From Zizania palustris (lineage: Eukaryota > Streptophyta > Magnoliopsida > Poales > Poaceae): DNA of 64,000 nucleotides. The notes under the pieces are model-generated. The model ran no database searches. It was not told the origin of the DNA and was given only the letters and a program-made list of their open reading frames with translations. Positions 55,490 to 64,000 of the stretch are shown here, piece after piece. Positions within the stretch are counted from its first letter, which is position 1, and every line of letters starts with the position of its first letter. The DNA lies in assembly GCA_019279435.1 (NCBI GenBank), contig JAAALK010000283.1, forward strand, positions 558,001 to 622,000, given 5' to 3'. Position numbers and translations under genes: made by a program.

Positions 55490-56164
55490 GTAAAGTACCA
55501 TTCTAAATGAATAAAAGCTTGTGGTTCAAATTATGCTTACCCCTCAATATTCCCTACCCCTAGTGGACGCATTAGGAGAACGGAGATGCTTGCGGAGGTA
55601 AGGATCTTTCATCAGAACCCAATAAACGGCCTTCGAACCACTGGTTTGAAGCTTCCGTTAATGAGCCAAAACCTACAGATTCCGAGCCACTGGCTTGAAA
55701 GCATCCGTAGAAGAGTCCAAGGACTATAAAATCATGGAGTTCGAACCACTAGTTCAGAGCATCTGTTAAAGAGCCGAAGGTGGCCAAAACCTATGGATTC
55801 TAAGCCACTCGCTTGGAAGCATCCGTAGAAGAGTCCAAGGACTATAAAATCACGGAGTTCGAACCACTGGTTCAGAGCATCCGTTAAAGAGCCGAAGGTG
55901 GCCAAAACCTATGGATTCTGAGCCATTAGCTTGATAGCATCCGTAGAGGAGTCTCAGGACTATGAGCAAATAGATTCCGATCCTCCGGGTTCGAAGCACC
56001 TGGAAAAGAGTCAAAGGTGACAACATTATGAGGTTTCAAGGCCCCAACCAAATGAACCCCATCAAGAGTCCATAGTGCCCATATTTACCGGCATCGAACC
56101 ATTAGTTTGATACATCGCCTACTCTACCTCTACTATGTAAGATATCATGATACGAACATACAGT
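55490..56164. repeat. Minisatellite region of D, period 118 bp
   Basis: D resumes after C; its first 60 bases match B's sequence beyond the Pol stop. (G)GCCAAAACCTA recurs at about 55664, 55782 and 55900, a period of 118 bp. Each unit is two halves that both start CATCCGT..AAGAG..(G/C)AAGG, so the basic unit is about 59 bp, like C's 61-bp unit. The last part, to ACATACAGT, matches B near 13940 in reverse. Confidence 0.85.
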
Positions 56165-57369
56165 TGTTGACACGAAAATGTGCCCCCGCACTTGGGTCAG
56201 TTTGACGATCCAAAAGTGTGCGGATACTTAGGGACGAGCCTAAGTGTAACATAGCACCGACGTCGCGTTCCGACTACCCTTAGCCGTGGTAAGGGGGTGG
56301 AGTCTCCAGGCAATCAGAGACGCGAAGTGTCCCGCCGAAGGGTACCTTCGGCGTTCAGACTGATCTGGCCGAAGATGAACTCCGAACAGATCTGGACGCG
56401 ATAATCACCTCCGAATAGCGGGGTTTGGCGTGAAGTCTCTAATATAGTGAGATATGGAATAATGACTCAAACACAGCATGTGAGCGTGACTTCGTCCGGA
56501 GAGGAGTACGAGCGTGGCGAATCCTATCGTGACAAAGTCTGTTGGCATGCAGTCGAAGCAGCAGTCTTGCCAAAGGGTGTTCTGGTGACCTCCGAAACCA
56601 ATCTCTCAGCTCCGGGCACCTCCGACGAAGTAGCTCCGAACGTGGAAACCTGCAACAGAGTAGATTCGAAGTACCAATTCGCCTGAGGACCGAATTATGC
56701 TAAGTGTTGCACTAGTGGCGAAGGTAGCAATCTGTTACGCAGATTAGCAGATACTTCACAGGCGAAGTAACAAGGCGATAGCAACCTTTTACGCATATTA
56801 ACGGATATTTCACGGGTGAAGTAACAAGGCGATAGCAGTCTATTACCTAGATTAATGGATACTTCACAGGCGAAGTAACAAGGATTACCGCTATTCCGAA
56901 GTGGCGGTCGGAGGGCTTCCAGGCAAACCCATGAAGAGTACAGAAAAGTAAAGATAAATTAAATGCTATTCAAAGCTAGGCATGGTGGTTGATTTTGTTG
57001 GGGGGTTCTGAACTGGCTTCACCTCTATACTTATAGGGGCTAGACCTCTAATCTAATCTGCTATAATTCGGTTGAATAGAGATAAACACTTAGCCATAAT
57101 GGGGTCCAACTCTATCTCTGCCCCAAGTGGGCCTTCGGCTAGGCCCATCAAAGCCTGCTCCTCGGGCCGAAGCTTTGGCGGTGTGGGCCTCCGAAGGCCT
57201 CTTGGTCGAAGGCTGTGGGCTGGCTGAAAGCTTCCGGAGCCCATAGCCCAATGGTCCTTGGGACCTGTAGGGCTTTGGCCTGACCCGAGACATGTGTATT
57301 TTGGGCCCAAATTACCAAAATTGATATTTTGAAAATCTTAACCATTGATGCAATTTTTTGCTATCAACA
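56165..57369 (-). mobile_element. Solo LTR J, inserted in D
   Basis: 1205 bp, TGTTGACACG...CTATCAACA, flanked by ACAGT on both sides (56160-56164 and 57370-57374). No primer site or coding region is attached. D's sequence continues across the site and matches B near 13940. The reverse TATA-like CTATACTTATAGG near 57027 suggests minus orientation. The rightmost ~165 bp are related to the end of LTR K. An open frame at about 56447-56686 has no family support. Confidence 0.85.
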
Positions 57370-57424
57370 ACAGTTCAAAGAACTCTACGAAAAAGTAGAA
57401 TTTGTGATTATCAAGTACTATTTG
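57370..57424 (+). other. Last segment of D
   Basis: 55 bp matching the reverse of B at about 13890-13945 (CAGTTC.AAGAACTCTA, GATTATCAAG). It ends in ATTTG against LTR K. Confidence 0.75.
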
Positions 57425-57972
57425 TGTTGGCGTAACGGATCGAACCAACAGGTTTTTTGGAATGGGAGTAATGAAGTGCTGGGCTAGATTGTATTCTTGG
57501 ATCGTGTGTCCATTACAGCTGGGGGATAGGAGTATTTATAGAGCAACCCAGCCAAGAGGGGTATAATACTTCCAAAACCCCTTAATCGTTACACTGCTTG
57601 GCACAGGCCTGTAATACAAACAAGATTAGTAGACACATAGTACAGACAGAAAGTGCAGCCCTGACAACGTATCAACCGTGCTGGGTGCTACAGCGATCAC
57701 CCGACACTGCGCAGGCGACCGTGATCCTGTCCCTGGACCACCTTGACCAGGCCATCTCCTGGTCTTCTGTCGCATCTTGGAGCCTTCACACCTCTAGGAG
57801 GCTTGGCTCCGGCATCCTGCCTGGCATCTGTCCGAGGGCCCCTTCCTAGCCCAATGGACCTTCGGCCCTATAGGGCTTCGGCCTGACCCCGGACATGTGT
57901 ATTTTTGGCCCAAATTACCAAAATTCATATTTTGACAATCTCGGCCATTAATGCCATTTTTTGCTATCAACA
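57425..57972 (-). mobile_element. LTR K, probably solo or end-truncated
   Basis: 548 bp, TGTTGGCGTAACGG...GCTATCAACA, a proper TG...CA unit. The reverse TATA box TATTTATAG at about 57532 suggests minus orientation. The left end resembles the U5 end of the B/C LTRs (TGTTGGCGTAA), and the right ~165 bp are related to J. The left flank is ATTTG but the right flank is GGAGC, so the duplication is missing: either a deletion removed the right side or internal sequence followed. No primer site or polypurine tract is seen. Confidence 0.75.
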
Positions 57973-58018
57973 GGAGCTAATTGCCGAATCTAAACGGTTG
58001 GCTAGTGAAGCGCTAACG
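57973..58018 (+). other. Unassigned 46-bp linker between LTR K and Sirevirus G
   Basis: Reads openly as ELIAESKRLASEAL in frame, a coiled-coil-like peptide faintly similar to exon 4 of the antisense gene (DALIEERLKSEKVASE). Too short to assign. It could be the remaining end of another Tat element whose other parts were deleted. Confidence 0.35.
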
Positions 58019-60440
58019 TCAAGGCTCGGCTCTATCAGACCTACCGGTGTGAATAAATAAAATTTCACAAAGAAGCCGGGTGAATCTGTTGAAGTTTTGT
58101 TTGGTTATTTTCAATTGATCATCAACAAGCTTCGGGCCAACAAGGCCAAGGGAGTTCAGTTGGTCTCTGATCATGAGCAGGCGCTCAAGGTTCTCCATAC
58201 CTTGGACCCTAAGATCTGGGAGATCAAGGTATCCTCTATCATTGAGAGAACATCTTATGATACCTTGACAATTTCTGAGTTGTTCAGCAAGCTGAAGGCC
58301 ACTGAGGTTGATACCCAGTTGAGATAAAATCTCACTGGCTCTGGATCAAAAACCCTGGCCCTTGCTACACCTTCTACTGACCCCTCTTCTGTGAGCTGTG
58401 TTGGGTTCTCCTTGATGTCTATCACTGAGGACCAGCTTGAGTCATTAGGAGATGATGACATGTGTCTGTTTAACAACCGGGTGTGTCGTGTCTATGATAA
58501 GTGAATGTTCAAAAGACACGGCACAAAATCCGGATGCTTTGAGTGTGGTGATCCAGGTCACTTCATCGCCGACTGCCCCAAGCGCAATGGTCACAAGAAG
58601 GGTACCGGTGGTGGCTTCTACATCTCCGGCAAGCACGATAACTCCTCCTTCACAAAGGGCAAGCCAAAGACCAGATTCTTCAGAAAGGCCCTGAAGGACT
58701 ACCGGCGTGAGAACAAGAAGCGATACAAGGCCTTCTTTGCCGAGATGGAGAAAAGCTACTTCAAGCGGTCTTCATCTTCCTCTTCTTCATCAAGCTCAAG
58801 CGATGAGGAGATCGTGATCAGGAAGGGGAAGGACAAGGATGATCCGGTGGGCCTCTGCTTCATGGCCTTCGGGGATAGGCCGAAGAGCAACTCACATCGA
58901 TGCCGAAGATCCCGCAAGAGCTTCTGCTCAATGGGTCTTGGGGATAAGGAAGAGAAGGGATCCTCCGACGACTCCGATGACGACGACAATGAAAAGGTAT
59001 CTTCTTATGAACGTGAAATCGTTGATTTACTTGAAGAAAATCGTCAGGAGTTGAGATATCGGGAAAACTGCTTAGAGGGGCTAAGAAGAGGATAGATGAG
59101 CTTGAGAGTGAGCTTGCCGTGGCCAACAGCAGGATTGAGAGTCTATCTTCTTCCCCTTGCTTGGGTGATAGCAGTGAGTGCCCAAAGTGTGAGGTGTTAC
59201 TGTATCACCTGACGACTCTTAAGTCCAGGTACACATAGAGGGTTGATGAGAGGGACGCTTTGGCCAATGAGCTTGAGAGCGCTCAGCTGGATCTGAAATA
59301 TGCTCATGCCACTATCGTAGTGCCCTGTGTTGATTGCCCATCTCATCTAGCTAGTTTAGCTGAGCTAAAAGCCAAGGGTGATGAGCAATTGGGTGATTTG
59401 GAGAGAGTTAGAGCTGAGCTGGAGCAGACCAGGGTAGAGCTTGAAACACTGTCAGTTCCACCCACTGTCTGTGAGAACTGCTTGTCTCTTAGATTGGAGT
59501 TGATCAAGCTGAAAGCCAAGAAGTCTGTCCAAGTTGATAGAGAGTTTGAGACCTGCTTGTCTCAGGTGGAGGTACTAGCTTCCTTGAGAGAGGACCTAGC
59601 TGATGTTCAGAATGAGAAATTTTACCTCCGTCAGATCCTGAGTTGGGTGAGTGCCAGAGAGCCACATCTTGGCATGATGATCCAGCAGTTTAAGAGGCAG
59701 GATGGGTTTGGGGTAGGCTACACCTACACCAAGGCTGATTTTGAGAGTGCTCTTAGCCGGGTAGTGGAGTGGAGTAAAATGACTCCTGAACAGAGATACC
59801 CCAAACTCACTCCACTGAGTCTTTCCAGGCTAGTCTGCCCAAGGATGGAGTGTTCCAAGAACAGCCTAAAGCTCCACCCAAGAAGCCCATCTTGGTCCCA
59901 AAGCCCAAACATCTCCACACTTCTCTAGACTCTCTACCTGGACCCTCTCACACCAAAGAGTCTACACCCAACACCACTAAGCCCAAGAACCCCAAGCCTC
60001 AACCACATCCCAAGAAGCCCACCTATCACTATGAGTACTGTTAGAGAGACGGGCATCTTGAGGAGTTTTGCTTCAGGAGGAAGCGGGTTGAGAGAGCAGA
60101 GAGAACTCGTGGAGGGTAGGAGCAGTTCTACCAGTAGGGTGGTAGACTAAGAGTTCCTCAACGCGGGGAGAGGCTAGAGGCCAGGCCGTGTCGTGTAGGT
60201 GGTGGCAGAGGAGACGGCTTTCATGCCCATGCTTCAGAGGGTGGTGTTCGCTCTGGCAGAGCTCCAGGTCATTTTGGATACGGCTCTAGACGTTGTGGCC
60301 GAGGTTTTAGGCAGAACCGAGGACCGCGCTTTGAGTCGCGCTTTGGTCCAGACTCTTATGATGCTTTCTGTTTTCCGTCTTTTGAGCAGATGGCTCGACA
60401 CTGGTTTAGTTCTTTTGCTAAACCTAGTGCCGGACCATTT
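58019..60440 (+). pseudogene. Gag of Sirevirus G, 5'-truncated
   Basis: Starts within the UBN2-like region. A TGA at 58501-58503 (CGA in F) precedes MFKRHGTKSGCFECGDPGHFIADC, the first zinc knuckle. Ser cluster and acidic stretch follow. A frameshift at about 59065 (YREN against YREKLLRG) leads into the coiled coil with CVDC, ENC and a damaged FETC, with a TAG near 59237. A second frameshift lies near 59815. The second zinc knuckle reads CEYC-type YEYC..GHLEEFC (about 60030) with a TAG. Gly/Arg-rich sequence before protease has further stops. Confidence 0.85.
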
Positions 60441-60463
60441 TCTCCCCCTTACGACCACTAATT

Positions 60464-62190
60464 GTGCAGGATCGGGGACTGGAGGATGTTTGGATCATGG
60501 ACTCGGGATGCTCTCACCACATGACGGGACATCGCAGATGGTTCTCCAGTCTCTCTCCCCCAATCTCCAAGGAATACATCACCTTCGGGAACAGTGGTCA
60601 AGGGAAGGTACACGGCATTGGCTCAATTCGCATCTCTGACCATTTCTCTTTAAAGAATGTTGCTTTGGTTGGAAATTTGAACTTCAATTTGATTTCTATT
60701 TCGCAACTTCTTGAGGATGGTCTGGAGGTTCGTTTTAAGAAGGGCATGTCTTCTGTGGTTGATTCTAGAGGGATTTTGATTTGCCAGATCATACCCTTCA
60801 GTAAGGTTTTTCGGATTGACTTCTCTAGTTCTTTTGGTCCTTCTCGCTGTTTGATTGTTGGATCCTCCTCTGAGCTCTGGAAGTGGCATAGGAGGCTAGG
60901 CCATTTGAGTTTTGATCTGCTAGTCAGATTGAGCTCTATGGACCTCATCCAAGGATTTCCCAAGCTTAAGATGGAGAAGGATCTAGTTTTCCATCCCAGT
61001 TGTCACGGGAAAATGGTTTCCGCTTCTCACTCACCTGTGACTCAGGTGATGACTTCGTACCCGGGAGAGCTGTTACACATGGACACTGTTGGTCTAGCTC
61101 GGGTACGCTTAGTCGGTGGGAAGTGGTCTGCGCTTGTGATCGTTGATGATTTTTCTTGATTCTCGTGGGTCTTCTTCTTCGAGTCTAAGGATGAGACTTT
61201 TCATTTTGTTCATGACCTAATTTTGAAGCTGAAGAATGAGAACAATGGTCGGATGCGAGCAATTTGCTCTGACAACGGCTCTGAGTTCAGGAACTCTCAG
61301 TTCATCAGTTTCTGTAGTGATCAAGGTCTTGATCATCAGTTTTCTGCTCCTTACACTCCCCCACAGAACGGTGTTGTGGAACGAAAGAACCGCACGCTAG
61401 TCGAGATGGCTAGGACGATGCTCGATGAGCACATGACTCCTAGGTGCTTTTGGGATGAAGCCATGAACACGGCTTGCTATCTGGCCAACCACATTTTTCT
61501 TAGAGCTTACCTAGGTAAGACTTCATATGTGTTGCCGTTTGGCAGACAGCCCAAGGTGAGTCACTTGCGAGCGTTTCTCTGCAAGTGCTTTGTGCTCAAG
61601 AAGGGAGGGCATTTGGACAAGTTTGAGTCTCGTTGCTGGGATGGAGTCTTTCTTGGTTATGCTTTGCATTCTCAAGGCTTCCGTGTTTGGAACCTCGACT
61701 CCTAACAACTTGTTGAAACTTGCGAGGTGTCTTTCGATGAGTCTTTGCCTTCTTTGACTCCTTCTTTTGAGCTTTCTAGAGATGGTGAGCTCGAAGAGTC
61801 CATCTTCGAGCAAGATGATGATGCTACAGCTGTTGATGAGGGTGGGCCTTCTACACACCTGCAGAACCCACACCTTCTGAGACTTCGACTGAGGATGAGG
61901 GCGGACCTCTGATCACTTCTTCCACTTCAATCGACCCCCTCAGTCGAGTCCAGAGGTGCCAGCTGCTGACTCCGGTGAGGTGACTTCAGATCACCAGGGA
62001 TCCCGAGCAGTTCAGCGTGATAACCCCTTAGAGCTCATCATCGGTGATCTATCTGAGAGGACTTTGCATTCTTCTGTTGACTCTCTTGCTGTGTTTGTTG
62101 AATCTACTTTTGTTGCATCTTTTGAACTTAGAGACATTTCTCATGCTCTTTCTGATTCGAATTGGATTAATGCTATGCAAGAATAGCTTG
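60464..62190 (+). pseudogene. Protease and integrase of Sirevirus G
   Basis: Protease WIMDSGCSHHMTGHRR (His for Arg beside the active-site triplet), SISQLLEDGLEVRFKKG, then pre-integrase WHRRLGHLSFDLLVRL. The integrase has D-D-E residues in HMDTVGLAR, CSDNGSEFRN and NGVVERKNRTLVEMART. A TGA at 61157-61159 (CGA elsewhere) and a TAA after WNLDS (about 61703) interrupt it. An acidic linker runs to NWINAMQE followed by TAG (62184-62186). Confidence 0.86.
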
Positions 62191-63646
62191 GGAATGTTGT
62201 CCGCAATAGGGTTTGGATACTAGTTGAGCTGCCACCGGGATCCAACCCATAGGCACCAAGTGGGTGTTCAAAAACAAGCAAGGTGAAGATGGGGTCGCAA
62301 CAAAGCTCGACTAGTGGCCCAGGGTTTTTGCCAGAAGGAGGGTATTGACTTTGAGGAGACTTTCGCCCCTGTTGTCCGTCTTGAGTCCATTCGCATTCTC
62401 TTAGCTTTTGTCGCTTCGAAGGGTTTTAAGCTTTTTCAAATGGATGTCAAGAGTGCTTTTCTGAACGGGTACATTGAGGAGGAAGTCTATGTTAGGCAGC
62501 CCCTGGTTTTGAGAACCCAAAGTTTCCTCAACATGTTTTTAAGCTGCAAAAAGCTTTATACGGTCTGAAGCAAGCCCCAGGGCTTGGTATGACCGGTTGA
62601 AGCAGTTTTTGTTGGGGAAGGTCTTTGTGATGGGTTATGTGGATAAAACTCTTTTCTTGAACAGAGATGCATCAGATTTCTTGGTTGCTCAGATATACGT
62701 GGACGATATCATTTTTGGTGGTACTACTGATGCTCTTGTGTCCAAGTTTTCTGTGCAGATGCACAGTGAGTTTGAGATGAGCCTCATGGGTGAGCTCAAG
62801 TATTTCCTAGGGCTCTAGATCAAGCAGACCAAGGACGGCACCTTCATCCACTAGAGTAAGTACATGCGACACATGTTGAAGAAGTTCGACTTTGGTGGAG
62901 CGCTGAAGCCTCAAATGACCCCGATGGGTACATCTGGGGTCCTGGACAAGGACTAGAGCGGCGTCAAGGTCAATGAAAGAGAGTTTTGAGGTATGATCGG
63001 TTCGTTGTTGTACTTGACGGTGACGAGGCTAGACATATAGTTTTTCGTAGGACTGTCCGCGCGCTTCCAGTCTTCACCACACGCGTCTCATCGGCAGGCT
63101 GTCAAGCGCATTTTCAGGTATCTTACATATGCGCCTGATCTAGGTCTTTACTATTCAGCATCATCATCTCTTGATTTATCTGGCTTTTCGGACACTGACT
63201 TTGGTGGGTGCCGGTAGGATCACAAGTCGACTTTCGGTACTTGCCAGTTTCTTGGTTCGTCTCTTGTCTCTTGGTCTTCTCGGAAGCAGTCTGGAGTTGC
63301 ACTTTCAACCACTGAGGCTGAATATGTACCTGCTGCTAGCTGCTGCTCACAGTTGGTTTGGATGATTTCCACTTTGCGAGACTTTGGGTTATTCTTTCCT
63401 ACCAGAGTTCCTCTGTTTTGTGATAGCACCAGTGCAATTAGTGTAGGGAAAAACCCTTGTCTCCATTCAAAAACAAAACACATTGATGTGCGCTTTCACT
63501 TTCTGAGGGATCAATATGAGAAAAGTGTCATTGACCTTGTTCATGTTGATACCCATCATCAGTTGGCTGACATTTTCACCAAACCCCTAGATCAATCTAC
63601 TTTTGAGCATTTGCGAGGGGATTTGGGTGTTGTGTATCCTTTTTAG
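62190..63646 (+). pseudogene. Reverse transcriptase and RNase H of Sirevirus G
   Basis: GTKWVFKNKQGEDG, a small deletion near 62297 that removes VVR, LVAQGFCQKEGIDFEETFAP, MDVKSAFLNGYIEEEVYVRQP, a frameshift near 62505, and YVDD at 62696-62707. Then MGELKYFLGL followed by a TAG and further TAGs before the end of RT. RNase H: SGFSDTDFGGCR-like start near 63177, TTEAEYVPAASCC, FCDSTSAISVGKNPC, KHIDVRFHFLRDQ and HHQLADIFTKPLD to the natural stop at 63644-63646. The last 97 codons are open. Confidence 0.86.
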
Positions 63647-64000
63647 GATATTTTGAGTCAGTTTTCTTTCTTCTTTACTCTTTTCTTGAGTCTTTTTGTG
63701 TGTGTTCATATCATGCATATTCACATATCACACTTTAAGCTTGCTTCTGTTATATGATTGAACTGCTTTAATTATTCTAGCTGGTACATGCTTTTGATTA
63801 CTTGTCGATGATCATGCTTTGCTTCAGTTCACTTGATATGTCTGATATCTGTCATATGTATGGCTTTCATGCTTTAAAATTAAAAAATGATCACCATTGC
63901 TTCTGGTAACTAGCATGTGTAGGATGAATGCTTTTGCTAACTGTTACATGCCTTGTAGCTAGATCCTTACTTAGATGCAGATATGCAACTTGGTCATCTA
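63647..64000 (+). other. 3' untranslated region of Sirevirus G
   Basis: AT-rich non-coding sequence matching the reverse complement of F's 3' untranslated region (20320-20675). No polypurine tract or LTR within the window. Confidence 0.8.

Larger units (their letters stand above)
34111..57424 (+). mobile_element. Tat/Retand-type Ty3/gypsy element D, decayed and interrupted
   Basis: Plus-strand relative of B and C. Pieces: last 227 bp of its 5' LTR, primer site, gag and pol remnants (34546-35944, 40310-43876), trailing region (43877-43889) and, beyond C, 55490-56164 and 57370-57424. It hosts H, C and J, each with a clean 5-bp duplication. The protease region is deleted, and stops are frequent. 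Its antisense gene and 3' LTR are not in the window: at 57424 it ends against LTR K. Confidence 0.85.
58019..64000 (+). mobile_element. Sirevirus G, Ty1/copia, truncated at 5' end, continues past the window
   Basis: Matches A and F from the middle of gag (GTCAAGGCTCGGCTC) onwards. The 5' LTR, primer site and about 300 bp of gag are absent. gag, protease, integrase, reverse transcriptase and RNase H follow in order to 63646, then the 3' untranslated region to the window end. The 3' LTR, if present, lies beyond 64000. Stops and frameshifts are fewer than in A. Confidence 0.9.

Noticed and set aside
56447..56686. 79-codon frame in LTR J
   Set aside because: Isolated, no relation to other copies, inside a solo LTR flanked by a target duplication.

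Overview
Plant nuclear DNA, most likely from a grass, made almost entirely of nested LTR retrotransposons. I found no cellular protein gene, no tRNA or rRNA gene and no bacterial feature. The plant assignment rests on Sirevirus-type Ty1/copia elements (tRNA-iMet primer site TGGTATCAGAGC, long LTRs, repeated AGGGGGAG polypurine tracts) and on Tat/Retand-type Ty3/gypsy elements (two RNase H domains, primer site TGGCGCCGT, a gene on the antisense strand). 'Grass' is inference.

Layout, left to right. 1-417: gag scrap of another Sirevirus, minus strand. 418-34113: old Sirevirus A (+), with its 5' LTR at 418-2560 and a decayed gag-pol. A solo LTR (7410-9691, duplication GTACA) splits its reverse transcriptase region, and Tat element B (-, 9943-31940) splits its 3' end. 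B is itself split by a complete Sirevirus F (-, 17400-28603, duplication GCGCT). A's 3' LTR (32833-34113) is cut off and joined at a CGG microhomology to Tat element D (+, 34111-57424). D carries three insertions. H (35950-40304, duplication GTTTG) is a non-autonomous element. C (-, 43895-55484, duplication GAATT) is a complete and very young Tat element whose two 495-bp LTRs differ at 2 sites. J (56165-57369, duplication ACAGT) is a solo LTR. D ends at a fourth LTR, K (57425-57972). From about 58019 to the window end lies Sirevirus G (+), which lacks its 5' LTR and the start of gag.

The three Tat relatives B, C and D share one plan: gag-pol on one strand, then a minisatellite with a monomer of about 60 bp, then (seen in B and C) a long gene on the opposite strand. 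That gene has five exons and four short GT-AG introns at the same positions in both copies. It encodes a 'putative gypsy-type transposon' (Transposase_28-like) N-terminal domain, an acidic middle, a long coiled coil and a conserved C-terminal tail. In C its promoter has a TATA box, an E2F-like site and several AACGG motifs. It is the most interesting system in the window: an intron-bearing passenger gene in a retroelement, protected from splicing of the genomic RNA because it lies antisense.

None of the elements has an intact gag-pol. C comes closest, with one in-frame TAG and one single-base frameshift. Many premature stops are TAG where a sister copy has CAG, as expected from deamination of methylated CHG cytosines in silenced plant transposons. 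Related pol genes lie in opposite orientations (D against C; F against A and G), so read-through transcripts could fold into hairpins.
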